The notes below the pieces were generated by a model. It was not told the DNA's origin and searched no databases. It saw only the letters and a list, made by a program, of their open reading frames with translations. Below are positions 17,611 to 25,971 of a stretch of DNA of 64,000 nucleotides, in pieces. Made by a program: the position numbers and the translations under genes. The first letter of the stretch is position 1, and each line of letters starts with the position of its first letter. Source of the stretch: Pseudarthrobacter psychrotolerans (lineage in GTDB: Bacteria; Actinomycetota; Actinomycetes; Actinomycetales; Micrococcaceae); the NCBI RefSeq assembly GCF_009911795.1, contig NZ_CP047898.1, positions 2,852,001 to 2,916,000 of the forward strand, given 5' to 3'.

Positions 17611-18759
17611 TCAGGCAACGCCCAACTGGTTCCAGAGCACCAGCACGGACGTTCCCCGCAGGACGATGTCGGGGGCATCGTCAGCCAGCCGGACGGATAC
17701 CGGCGCCGGGTCCTGCTGCAGGAGCCGTGAGAGCAAGGTCGCCTCGACAGACTTGAGCAGCTGCCCATCCAGCAGGTGCGGCGGTCCGCTCAGGACCACC
17801 TCCGAGAGATCGAGTGCGCCCACAACCGGTGCCAGGGCGACGGCGAGCCGTTCACCGGCTTCACGGAACAAAGCGTCGGCTGCGGCTTCCGGTTCGGGGC
17901 TCGCGGCCGCTTCGGCCATCTTCCGCTCCAGATTGGGGACGGACACCCAGGTTTCCAGGCAACCGGTCTTTCCGCAGTTACACATGTCCCCGCCGTCGGT
18001 GCCGACAGTGACGTGGCCGATCTCGCCGGCACCGGAATGGGCGCCGCGGACCCGCTGGCCGCCCACTATCAGTCCGGAGCCGACACCGCGGCCAATCTTC
18101 ACCAGGATCATGTCGTCGCTGCCGTCCCCGAAGGTGTACTCGGCGTGGACGGCCGCGTCGGCGTCGTTGGATACCAGCACCGGCAGACCGGTGTGCTGCT
18201 GCAGCCGGTCGCGGAGCCGGACGTTTTTCCAGCCCAGGTTGGAGGCCTCGACGACGACGCCATCAGGGCTGACGATGCCCGGGGTTCCGACTCCGATGCC
18301 CAGGAGCGTGGCGGTGGCCAGCTCCACGGCGTCGGAGGCGAGCTGGAGGACCTGGCTGACCACGGCTTCGCCGGTTTCCGGTCCGATAGAGCGCTCGAGC
18401 CGGTCCACGATGTTGCCGTCGAGGTCCAGCACGGCGGCGCGCAGTACGCCGTTTTCCGCCAGGTCCATTCCTATGATTTGCAGCCCGCGGCGGTTCAGGT
18501 CCATCAGGATGGCCGGTTTGCCGGGGCGGCCTTTCTCGGACTGGCCAAGCTCCACCACGTGGCCGCGCTCCATCAGATCCGCTACGAGATCCGATACGGT
18601 CACGCGGGTCAGACCAAGCGCTCTGGAAAGATCCGCCCGGCTCATGGCGCCGGACGAGTGGAGGGTCTGGCGCACCAGGGAAAGGTTGCGTGCGCGGCCA
18701 TCGGATGGAAGGGTTCCACTTGCCGAGCCGGCAGTGCGAACACCTGGAGATTCGTTCAT
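17611..18759 (-). CDS. ROK-family transcriptional repressor (NagC/XylR-type)
   Basis: 382 residues. An N-terminal winged HTH (about 25-85, ADLSRALGLTRVTVSDLV) is followed by a ROK sugar-sensing domain with the zinc cluster MCNCGKTGCLE. It is first in the operon and is expected to repress the kinase, ABC and GH20 genes until an aminosugar ligand binds. The ATG is one base from the 18761-18785 palindrome and has no ribosome binding site. The transcript may therefore start inside the operator and be nearly leaderless. Confidence 0.9.
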   Translation of the reverse strand: MNESPGVRTAGSASGTLPSDGRARNLSLVRQTLHSSGAMSRADLSRALGLTRVTVSDLVADLMERGHVVELGQSEKGRPGKPAILMDLNRRGLQIIGMDLAENGVLRAAVLDLDGNIVDRLERSIGPETGEAVVSQVLQLASDAVELATATLLGIGVGTPGIVSPDGVVVEASNLGWKNVRLRDRLQQHTGLPVLVSNDADAAVHAEYTFGDGSDDMILVKIGRGVGSGLIVGGQRVRGAHSGAGEIGHVTVGTDGGDMCNCGKTGCLETWVSVPNLERKMAEAAASPEPEAAADALFREAGERLAVALAPVVGALDLSEVVLSGPPHLLDGQLLKSVEATLLSRLLQQDPAPVSVRLADDAPDIVLRGTSVLVLWNQLGVA

Positions 18760-18760
18760 G

Positions 18761-18785
18761 TTTGTTAGTAAACTATACTAACAAA
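18761..18785. promoter_or_regulatory. ROK repressor operator overlapping promoter
   Basis: The perfect 9-7-9 palindrome TTTGTTAGT-N7-ACTAACAAA matches the TTAGT...ACTAA style of ROK-family operators. Its centre holds TATAGT (minus) and TATACT (plus), good -10 hexamers for the divergent repressor and cutC promoters, so binding would block both. Confidence 0.75.
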
Positions 18786-18875
18786 CAAATAGCAATGGTT
18801 TCTTTGGCCTCATACCTGGACTCGATGCCGAGCGGGTTGGACGCACCAAATGACGCCTTACCGCAGGAGCTACCC

Positions 18876-19234
18876 GTGAAACTGGAAATTGCAGTGGTCA
18901 GTGCCGAGGGTGCGGGAATTGCCGCATCTGAGGGTGCCGACCGGATTGAGCTGTGCAGCAGCCTGGAGCTTGGCGGCATCTCCCCGTCCCAGGGCCTGAT
19001 GGAGGCAGCAGCGGAACAGGTTGACGGCAGGCTGGAGATTCATCCGCTCATCCGGTGCCGGCCCGGAGATTTCACCTACTCCCCTGCTGAGCTGGACACC
19101 ATGGAGCGCAGATCCGTAATCTGCTGAAGCAGGGTGCACACGGGGTTGTGTTCGGGGCACTGAGGCCCGGAGGAGAAGTGGATGTTCCCGCCACGCGCCG
19201 CCTCGCCGAGTGCGCACGGAACGCCGACCCCCTC
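18876..19234 (+). pseudogene. cutC: cutC remnant (copper homeostasis protein CutC), frameshifted and truncated
   Basis: The GTG start (CAGGAG upstream) gives MKLEIAVVSAEGA, ADRIELCSSLELGG and IHPLIRCRPGDF, the CutC N-terminus. After about 76 residues a one-base loss near 19106 shifts the frame to a stop at 19127. CutC sequence continues in another frame (LLKQGAHGVVFGALRPGGEVDVP) until about 19234. The C-terminal 60% of a normal CutC is absent and the sequence jumps into a copy of the NYN gene. CutC is a TIM-barrel protein tied to copper handling, and in actinobacteria it is often found near GlcNAc genes. The product should be non-functional. Confidence 0.85.
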
Positions 19235-19804
19235 GACTGCGTCAACGCAGACCAGCCGGCCTCCCGCAACGCCGTGAGTTTTGTCCTTCAAGGCCTGGCC
19301 TACGTCAATTTCCCGCTCACCGACGAGGCGACCGCGGAAGGCCTGGCGGCAGCATGGACCGCCAACGTGGAACTCTGCCGCGTGGCGCTCTGGAGTTCGA
19401 CGCCGCCGAGAAGCTCGCCGTACGGTCTCCTGGGCCGGGATGCGAGGGGTGGTCACCCTGGCCGCGGTCCTGGTGCTGCCCGCGGATCTGGAACACCGTC
19501 CGGTGCTGATCCTGGCTGCCCTGGTAGTGGTCGGCGGCACGCTCACGCTGCAGGGCTTCACCCTTCCGGCGCTGGTCCGGCTCCTGCGGGTCCAGGGCCC
19601 GGACCAGCGCGAGGACGCACTGAACCAGGCATCGCTGATGCAGCGGGCCACCGCTGCCTTGCCTGCGGCAACGTGGGGTGCTGCGATTCGTCGCCCGGAA
19701 CCCACGCTTCCAAGCACTTCGACGGCACCCGGCACCCGGTCATGCGGAGCATCGAGCCGGGAGAAGACTGGCGCTGGTGCTACCAGGACGACCTGCTGGG
19801 GTGA
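19235..19804 (+). pseudogene. Mosaic partial copy of the NYN and antiporter genes
   Basis: Three collinear blocks copy the 437-3664 region: 19235-19425 matches 1445-1639 (NYN 3' part, with a 3-base and a 1-base deletion), 19426-19658 matches 2832-3064 (antiporter, no indels), and 19661-19804 matches 3521-3664 (zinc-finger tail to the stop). About 1.2 kb and 0.45 kb present in the original are missing between blocks. By eye, identity is above 90%. A frame open from 19148 to 19804 joins CutC, NYN and zinc-finger segments, with the antiporter block out of frame. It is most simply a decayed duplication. Confidence 0.9.
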
Positions 19805-19829
19805 CGAAGGGAGGTCCGCGGCGGGGGAG

Positions 19830-20255
19830 CTAACCTTCGGGCATCTGGATCACACCGAGCTGCTGCATCAGCCCGAGGTCGTCGCGGTCCGACCAGTGCT
19901 CGACGATCTTTCCGTTTTGGACCCGATGGATCGCCACCGCGGTCTCTCGTAGTTCGGCGCCTGTGGGAGGCAGCGGTCCGGGGAGGTCGCCCTCATGTCG
20001 ACCGGTCGCCGTCAGCCTGGTGACCACTTTGTCCCCTTCGGCGACCTGGTCCTGAATCTCGTGGGTACCCGGCGTCGCCGTCCAGAATATGCGGAAGGCC
20101 TGTTTCAGGCCTTCGCGTCCTGCCGGCAGCCCGGGGAATGGCGGATTATGGTCAAGGTAGTCTTCAGCGACCAGATCATCCATCGCATCGATATTCCCGG
20201 CGTCGATCTCGGCGTAGAAGCGCCGCACGAGCGTTTTGTTGTCCTCAGATTCCAC
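19830..20255 (-). CDS. SnoaL-like (ester cyclase/NTF2-fold) protein
   Basis: 141 residues from the GTG at 20255, with GGAAGGA upstream; the frame runs further upstream but without family similarity. The pattern NKTLVRRFYAEIDAGNIDAMDDLVAEDYLDHNP followed by DQVAEGDKVVTRLTATGRHEG and VAIHRVQNGKIVEHW is the SnoaL-like polyketide-cyclase/ester-cyclase family. No pathway partner is nearby, so the substrate is unknown. It may be transcribed alone. Confidence 0.85.
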   Translation of the reverse strand: MESEDNKTLVRRFYAEIDAGNIDAMDDLVAEDYLDHNPPFPGLPAGREGLKQAFRIFWTATPGTHEIQDQVAEGDKVVTRLTATGRHEGDLPGPLPPTGAELRETAVAIHRVQNGKIVEHWSDRDDLGLMQQLGVIQMPEG

Positions 20256-20450
20256 GGCCGTCCTTCCGTTTGTACACGGAGTTCGTACTCGGACCGGCTC
20301 ACCTGTGCGGGCGGTCAAGTGTCCCGTGGGAGGCCAGTCTAAACCCGCGGGGCTGGCCATGGTAGGTGAGCCGGCCGAGCTTCAACAGAGATCTTCCTGC
20401 GGCCGGGAAGCAGCCGGGCTGACGCCCTAAGCCGTCGAACTCTGGACAGG

Positions 20451-20482
20451 CGGACGACGGCGGGACCTCCCGCCGTCGTTCG
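20451..20482. terminator. Gene-end hairpin, family copy 4
   Basis: The 12-bp core stem ACGACGGCGGGA / TCCCGCCGTCGT, extended by wobble and GC pairs, lies just downstream of the minus-strand GPP34 stop at 20488. Confidence 0.65.
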
Positions 20483-20487
20483 TTTGC

Positions 20488-21126
20488 CTACGTGGCGGCT
20501 TCCGCGTCCGCCAGCCTGATCATGCGGAGCTCGCCAGCCACCCCGCGGGACGGCCAATAGTCATTTGCCATTTCCCTCACATGGCTTTGATCCGCCGCCG
20601 GGAAGATCTTCCCGAGCATCTCCGCCGAGTGGAGCAGCGCGATCAGTGCGGTGGTACGCGGATCGGAGGATCCGCCGCCGAGTGCGGCTTCAATCCTTTT
20701 CAGCAGGGCCGCCTCCGGAGCGTGGTCCTTCTCCGGGTATCGGGTGGTCCTGAACAGGCCAAGGTGCCTTTCGCCCACATGTTCCACGATGCCCAGCGAC
20801 GCCATGCCCTCGTAGATGCGGTGCAGTTCGGCGCGGCTCTCCAGCATGGAAACGCACTTCTTGGGAGTATGCAGCCCCGGCCTGTCCCGGATGATTTCCA
20901 GCTGGTGCTGGAAGTCCGTCTGCGGGGTGGAGCCGGTTGCCACGACGTGCTTCCCCTGCAGTTCGATGGCACCGAGCAGATCCAGCTCGGCCAGGATCGC
21001 GCCGGCCACGCCGGCCCTCAGGACGGCCGACGGCACGTCGGGCTCGCCGTCCTTGTCATTGGTGGCCAGCAGGAGCAGGGCCTGGGGAAGGTTCAGCTCT
21101 TCCGCCTTGGGCATTTCAGCGTTCAT
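20488..21126 (-). CDS. GPP34-family (GOLPH3-like) phosphoprotein, copy A
   Basis: 212 residues from the ATG at 21126. LNLPQALLLLATNDKDGEP opens the domain, and AILAELDLLGAIELQGKHVV, MASLGIVEHVGERHLGLF and RYPEKDHAPEAALL are shared with copy B at 36389-37162. The family includes eukaryotic Golgi GOLPH3/Vps74, which binds PI4P. Bacterial homologues are common in actinobacteria and their function is not settled. The copy has no acidic/Ala-Pro linker, unlike copy B. The start-proximal 50 bases upstream resemble those of copy B. Confidence 0.88.
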   Translation of the reverse strand: MNAEMPKAEELNLPQALLLLATNDKDGEPDVPSAVLRAGVAGAILAELDLLGAIELQGKHVVATGSTPQTDFQHQLEIIRDRPGLHTPKKCVSMLESRAELHRIYEGMASLGIVEHVGERHLGLFRTTRYPEKDHAPEAALLKRIEAALGGGSSDPRTTALIALLHSAEMLGKIFPAADQSHVREMANDYWPSRGVAGELRMIRLADAEAAT

Positions 21127-21208
21127 ACGATCATGGTGGACCCGACGGGGCACCCACCACAACGATGATTTACAAGCCGGAAACCAAAACCACTACCCGC
21201 AATCGAAA

Positions 21209-21245
21209 TTGCAGAGTACATTTAATGCAATCAGCCTTGCAGAGT
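21209..21245. promoter_or_regulatory. Direct repeat TTGCAGAGT, candidate RpiR operator
   Basis: TTGCAGAGT occurs at 21209-21217 and 21237-21245, 28 bases apart. The first also forms ATTGCA-N12-TGCAAT. They sit 27-63 bases before the RpiR start, the expected location for self-regulation. Confidence 0.45.
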
Positions 21246-21271
21246 GATGCACGTTACAGAAGGGGCCCGGT

Positions 21272-22171
21272 TTGAACACCAACGCGGTCGATCTTGAAGC
21301 CGGCGCGGCAGGCGACAGCAGCGCCGGAAACCTTACGCACGCCTGGCTCGGCGACGTGTTCCCCGACGTTCCGCTGTCCAAGGCCCAGAGCCGGGTGGTG
21401 GATGTCATCGGCCGCAATCCGCAGCTTTCCTCCTACGCCGACATCGCCGAAATTGCCCAGCGCGCCGACGTCAACAACTCCACGGTGGTCCGCGCCGCCC
21501 AGCACCTGGGCTACCGCGGCTGGCCCGACCTCCAGCGGGAACTGCGCTCCCGGTACCTCGTGATGATCTCCACCGAGGACACCCTGACCGAGCACGGCGA
21601 ACACCGCAGCCCCCTGCACGACGCGATCAACCACGACATCGAGAACCTGCGCCTGACGCTGGACTCCAACACGGCCGACGACGCCGAGGCGGCCATTGCT
21701 GCCATGGCCGCCGCGAAGTCCATCACCGTCGTCGGGCTCGGCTCCTTCGCCGGCCCCGCCAGCGTGATGGCGCACCTGGGCTCCACGATGGGGTACCCCA
21801 TCACCCTGGAGAACCGCGGCGGCGTCCACCTCGCCTCCAGCACCAACACCCTTGGCCCCGGGGATGTTCTGGTGGTCATCAACATGTGGCGCTCCATCCG
21901 GCAGATCATTGTCACCGCCGAGGCCGCCAAGCAGGCAGGCGCCACGGTCATTGCCATCAGCGACATGCGCCGCGGCCGCCTCGCAGCAGCGGCCGACCAC
22001 CTCCTGGTGGTGGCCTCGGAAGGGATCTCCTTCTTCCAGTCCGTCACCGGCGCAAACTCCCTGGTCTACGGCCTGCTCGCGGGCATGGAGGCGGCGCACC
22101 CCGAACGCAGCCGCACCGCCATCCGCCGCACCCAGCAGCTCTGGAAAGACCTCGACATCTACCTCGACTGA
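21272..22171 (+). CDS. MurR/RpiR-family transcriptional regulator (HTH + SIS)
   Basis: 299 residues from a TTG start with AAGGGG upstream. The N-terminal HTH_6 domain (about 30-105, DIAEIAQRADVNNSTVVRAAQHLGY) precedes a SIS sugar-isomerase-fold domain (about 135-280, VGLGSFAGPASVMAHLG). RpiR regulators bind phosphosugars or, in amino-acid gene clusters, small acids. It is the first gene of a five-gene plus-strand unit and the only regulator in it. Confidence 0.9.
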   Translation: MNTNAVDLEAGAAGDSSAGNLTHAWLGDVFPDVPLSKAQSRVVDVIGRNPQLSSYADIAEIAQRADVNNSTVVRAAQHLGYRGWPDLQRELRSRYLVMISTEDTLTEHGEHRSPLHDAINHDIENLRLTLDSNTADDAEAAIAAMAAAKSITVVGLGSFAGPASVMAHLGSTMGYPITLENRGGVHLASSTNTLGPGDVLVVINMWRSIRQIIVTAEAAKQAGATVIAISDMRRGRLAAAADHLLVVASEGISFFQSVTGANSLVYGLLAGMEAAHPERSRTAIRRTQQLWKDLDIYLD

Positions 22172-22214
22172 CCCGCCAACCCCCGTACGTACCCCCTGAC
22201 TCCAGGAGCAGTTC

Positions 22215-23123
22215 ATGAACACCACCACCGACCGCCGCGTTGCCGTCATCGGCCTCGGCGCCATGGGCGGGGCGATGGCCGCCACCCTCCACCGCGCCGG
22301 CTGGGCCGTCACCGGCTTCGACCCCTCCGACGCCGCCAGGGCCGCCTCGGACGAAGCAGGAATCGCCACCACCGCCAACCTCGCGGACGTCGCCGGAACC
22401 CCCTACGCAGTCCTCTCCCTCCCCGCGGCCAGCATCGTGGAGACCACCGTTCCCCAGCTCCTGGCAGCACCGGGAACCGTCGCCATTATCGACACCACAA
22501 CCTCCGAACCGGGCACCAGCAAGCACATGGCAGACCTCGCCGAAGCCCAGGGGGCATCCTTCGTGGACGCGCCGGTCTCCGGCGGACGCGACGGCGCCGC
22601 AACCGGAACGCTGAGCGCCTTCGTCGGCGCAACCGACGCCGCCCTTGCCGCAGCCGAGCCAGTCCTGCTCGCCCTCACCGGCGGCAAGTACAGCCACATC
22701 GGCGGCCCCGGCAGCGGCAACGTGGTCAAGCTCCTCAACAACGTCCTGGCAGCGGCCAACCTGGTCTCCGTGGGCGAGGCCCTCGGCGTCGCCAAGGCCT
22801 ACGGCATCGATCCCGCCACGGCCGCGGCCAGCATCAGCGAAGCCTCCGGCGGCAGCAAAGTATCCGCCAACATGTATCCCAACTGGGTCCTCAGCGGCAC
22901 CCACAATTCGGGCTTCTCGCTGGGCCTGATGGCACGCGATGCCGCCCTCGCCGTGGAGGTCGCCGCGCAGATCGGCGAAAAACCGGCGCTGCTCACCGCC
23001 GTCGCAGGCCAGTGGCAGGAGGCCCTGGCCGCCCTCGGGCCTCGTGCCGACTTCACCGAAATCGCCAGAACCGTCGCCCCGGCCATCACGCCCGCCGGCG
23101 CACCCAACACCGCCGTCGCCTAA
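22215..23123 (+). CDS. 3-hydroxyisobutyrate-dehydrogenase-family NAD(P) oxidoreductase
   Basis: 302 residues. The Rossmann signature VIGLGAMGGAMA is at 11-21, the substrate signature FVDAPVSGG at about 117-125, and the catalytic lysine in GNVVKLLNN is K172. It oxidises a beta-hydroxyacid to a semialdehyde or ketoacid. The aldehyde dehydrogenase starts 32 bases downstream, suggesting a hydroxyacid -> aldehyde -> acid sequence. Confidence 0.9.
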   Translation: MNTTTDRRVAVIGLGAMGGAMAATLHRAGWAVTGFDPSDAARAASDEAGIATTANLADVAGTPYAVLSLPAASIVETTVPQLLAAPGTVAIIDTTTSEPGTSKHMADLAEAQGASFVDAPVSGGRDGAATGTLSAFVGATDAALAAAEPVLLALTGGKYSHIGGPGSGNVVKLLNNVLAAANLVSVGEALGVAKAYGIDPATAAASISEASGGSKVSANMYPNWVLSGTHNSGFSLGLMARDAALAVEVAAQIGEKPALLTAVAGQWQEALAALGPRADFTEIARTVAPAITPAGAPNTAVA

Positions 23124-23155
23124 GCCTCCAGCCCCCAGCTTTAAGGACCACCACA

Positions 23156-24703
23156 TTGAGCATCACCACAGCACCCACCTCCTCCTCGGCAGCCACCGCC
23201 CGGGCTGTCCTGGACGCAGCCTTCCCGGCCGGTCTCGGCGCCTTCCTTGACGGCAAAGTAGTCACCGGAAGCGGCGAGAGCATCACCCTCACCGCGGCCG
23301 CCACCGGTGAACCCTTTGCCACCTACGCCGACCCCGGCGCCGACGGTGCCAACGCCATCCTGGAAAGCTCGACGGCAGGCGCAGCGGTCTGGGGCGCGCT
23401 GAACGGGTTCGAACGGGCAGCCATCCTCCGCAACGTCAGCCGCGTTGTGGAGGCACACGCGGAGGAACTGGCCATCCTCGAGTCCGCCACCACCGGAAAA
23501 CCCATCCGTGACGCCCGCGTCGAAGCCGCCAAGGTGGCCGAAATGTTCGGCTACTACGCCGGCTGGGCGGACAAGCTGACCGGCCAGACCATCCCCGTTC
23601 CCGGGCCGTGGCACACGTACACCGAGCGCGTGCCCTGGGGTGTCGTCGTCGCCATCACCCCCTGGAACGCTCCACTGTTCACGGCGGGCTGGAACTCCGC
23701 CGCCCCGCTGGCCGCCGGCAATGCCGTGATCATCAAGCCCAGCGAATTCACCCCGGCCTCCTCGGTCCGGCTCGCCCAGCTGGCCCACGAGGCGGGGCTG
23801 CCGGCAGGCGTCTTCAACGTGGCGGCAGGACTGGGCCAGACCATGGGCGCCGCCCTCACCACCGACCGGCGCGTCGGCAAAATCAGCTTCATCGGCTCCG
23901 TCCCCACCGGACGCAGGGTGGCCGTCGCTGCAGCGCAGGCCGGGATCCCCGCCTTGCTGGAGCTCGGCGGAAAGAGCGCCAACATTGTGTTCGCCGACGC
24001 CGACCTGGACCGTGCCGCCGACGGCGCCGTCTCGGCGATCTTCTCCGGCGCCGGCCAGTCCTGCGTGGCCGGATCACGGCTCCTGGTGGAGCGCAGCGTC
24101 CACGCACAGTTCGTTGAAATGGTCGCCGCGAAGGCCGCACGGCTGCGCGTTGGCGACCCGCTGAGCGCGGACACCGAGGTTGGCCCCATCATCACCGCCC
24201 AGCAGTTCGCCACCGTGAACACCCTCATCGCGGCAGGAATTAACGACGGCGGTCGCCGGGTCACGGGCTCGGCGCTTCCGGCTGCAGTGGCCGGGTCAGC
24301 GCTGGCCGGCGGACACTGGGTCATGCCGACGCTGCTGGACGGCGTCACGCCGGCGAACCGGCTCGAAACCACGGAGGTCTTCGGCCCCGTGGTGGGCGCG
24401 GACGCGTTCGATACGGAGGCCGAAGCCATCGCCCGGGCGAACAACACCAACTTCGGCCTGGCCGGCGCGGTGTGGACCTCAGACATTTCCCGCGCCCACC
24501 ACATTGCCCGCGAGGTGAAGGCCGGCACGTTCTGGATCAACTCCTACAAAACCATCCACGTGGCAGTCCCGTTCGGCGGCTTCGGCGATTCCGGCCACGG
24601 CCGCTCCTCCGGCCCCGGGGTCCTGGACGAATACACCCAGACGAAGGCCATCTGGGTTCCCACGCGCGCGGCAGGTTCCCCCTTCCCCTCGCTGTCCTAC
24701 TAA
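23156..24703 (+). CDS. NAD(P)-dependent aldehyde dehydrogenase
   Basis: 515 residues from a TTG start (AAGGA upstream). The frame is open back to 23012 but only as overlap with the previous gene. The family motifs are complete: ITPWNAPL, KPSEFTPASS, the general-base Glu in LELGGKSANIVF, and the nucleophilic Cys in GAGQSCVAGSRL. It is soluble and tetrameric by family. The substrate is not evident; it may act on the product of the HIBADH-family enzyme next to it. Confidence 0.9.
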   Translation: MSITTAPTSSSAATARAVLDAAFPAGLGAFLDGKVVTGSGESITLTAAATGEPFATYADPGADGANAILESSTAGAAVWGALNGFERAAILRNVSRVVEAHAEELAILESATTGKPIRDARVEAAKVAEMFGYYAGWADKLTGQTIPVPGPWHTYTERVPWGVVVAITPWNAPLFTAGWNSAAPLAAGNAVIIKPSEFTPASSVRLAQLAHEAGLPAGVFNVAAGLGQTMGAALTTDRRVGKISFIGSVPTGRRVAVAAAQAGIPALLELGGKSANIVFADADLDRAADGAVSAIFSGAGQSCVAGSRLLVERSVHAQFVEMVAAKAARLRVGDPLSADTEVGPIITAQQFATVNTLIAAGINDGGRRVTGSALPAAVAGSALAGGHWVMPTLLDGVTPANRLETTEVFGPVVGADAFDTEAEAIARANNTNFGLAGAVWTSDISRAHHIAREVKAGTFWINSYKTIHVAVPFGGFGDSGHGRSSGPGVLDEYTQTKAIWVPTRAAGSPFPSLSY

Positions 24704-24744
24704 AGCGTCCTCCTCATGCGTCCAACTGAAGCAGGCAGGTACTT

Positions 24745-25971
24745 ATGGAACTGACAGACACCACCCCCGCAAACGCGGCCCTCCACGCCGCCCTTGCTGA
24801 CGGCGTCGAAACCTGGAAGCCCCGCGTCCAAGCACTGGCGCGGGAAATCCACGCCCACGAGGAGATCTCGTTCGAGGAGGTCCGCTCGGCCGAGGCCATC
24901 GCGGCCCTGCTGGCAGAGGGCAGTTTCGCGGTGGAGCGCGGCACGGGGGGCCTGCCCACCGCGTTCACGGCGAGCGCCGGCAGCGGTGAACTGACCGTCG
25001 CGCTGTGCGTGGAATACGACGCACTTCCGGACATCGGCCACGCCTGCGGGCACAACCTGATCGCGGGCGCCTCCGTCGCAGCAGCCCTTGCGCTGCAACC
25101 CTACGTCGACGAACTGGGCATCACGCTGAAGGCCATCGGAACGCCCGCCGAGGAACACGGCGGCGGCAAAGTGCTCATGCTGGAACAGGGGGCGTTCGAC
25201 GGCGTCGGGCTGGCTTTGATGGTCCATCCCGTCCAGGACGGCCTGACGTACAACCCGGCGGGGACCAGCGCCCAGGCCGTGGGCCGGTACAAGGCGACGT
25301 TCACCGGGAAGGCCGCGCACGCTGCGGCAGCGCCGCATCAGGCCGTGAACGCGGCAGACGCCGCCGTCCTGAGCCAGGTCGCCGTCGGCCTCCTGCGCCA
25401 ACAGATCCCCGGCGACCACCGCATCGCGCTGTACGTTGCCGAGGCCGGCCACGTCACCAACATCATTCCGGACCGGGCGGTGGTCCAGTTTGAGTGCCGC
25501 GCCTTCACCCTGCCGGAATACGAGGCGCTGCTTGAGCGGGTCCGCCGCTGCTTCGAGGGAGCCGCTCTGGCCACCGGAACCACTCTGGCCATCGAGGCGA
25601 CCGAACCCCTCTACGAGCCGCTGCTCCAGGACGACGCCCTGGCTGCGCACTGGACCGCGGCGATGGACGCATTCGGCAAGGACACCTCGCCCTCGGCCGG
25701 CCTCAGCGGCGGGTCAACCGACATGGGCAACATCTCCCAGGTCATCCCGTCCCTGCATCCCTGGCTCAGCATTCCCGGGGCCAACGTACCCATCCACTCG
25801 CACGCGTTCGCCGCGCTGGCCGACACCTCCGAGGCGTACGGCGTGATGTTCGAGGCAGCCACCGCGCTGGCCTGGACCGTCGCCGCCGCTGCCTCAACCC
25901 CCACCGAACGGGAACGCTTCACCAAAGCGGCATACCGCCGTCGTACTCTCACCCAGGAAGGCACATCATGA
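24745..25971 (+). CDS. M20-family metallo-amidohydrolase (AbgB/amidohydrolase type)
   Basis: 408 residues. Zinc ligands appear in VEYDALPDIGHACGHN (D92, H99/H103) and GTPAEEHGGGK (E136/E137), with a dimerisation domain at about 185-300. The family hydrolyses N-acyl or amidated amino-acid conjugates, as AbgAB does for p-aminobenzoyl-glutamate. It overlaps the DUF3100 gene by four bases (ATGA). That suggests the membrane protein supplies its substrate, analogous to the AbgT-AbgAB arrangement; this is inference. Confidence 0.9.
   Translation: MELTDTTPANAALHAALADGVETWKPRVQALAREIHAHEEISFEEVRSAEAIAALLAEGSFAVERGTGGLPTAFTASAGSGELTVALCVEYDALPDIGHACGHNLIAGASVAAALALQPYVDELGITLKAIGTPAEEHGGGKVLMLEQGAFDGVGLALMVHPVQDGLTYNPAGTSAQAVGRYKATFTGKAAHAAAAPHQAVNAADAAVLSQVAVGLLRQQIPGDHRIALYVAEAGHVTNIIPDRAVVQFECRAFTLPEYEALLERVRRCFEGAALATGTTLAIEATEPLYEPLLQDDALAAHWTAAMDAFGKDTSPSAGLSGGSTDMGNISQVIPSLHPWLSIPGANVPIHSHAFAALADTSEAYGVMFEAATALAWTVAAAASTPTERERFTKAAYRRRTLTQEGTS

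Noticed and set aside
19235..19804. Mosaic copy as an insertion sequence
   Set aside because: No transposase, no terminal inverted repeats and no target duplication are visible; the blocks map exactly to the chromosomal NYN and antiporter genes.
23012..23155. Upstream extension of the ALDH frame
   Set aside because: It overlaps the end of the HIBADH gene, is Arg/Pro-rich, and a TTG with an AAGGA site at 23156 gives the normal family length.
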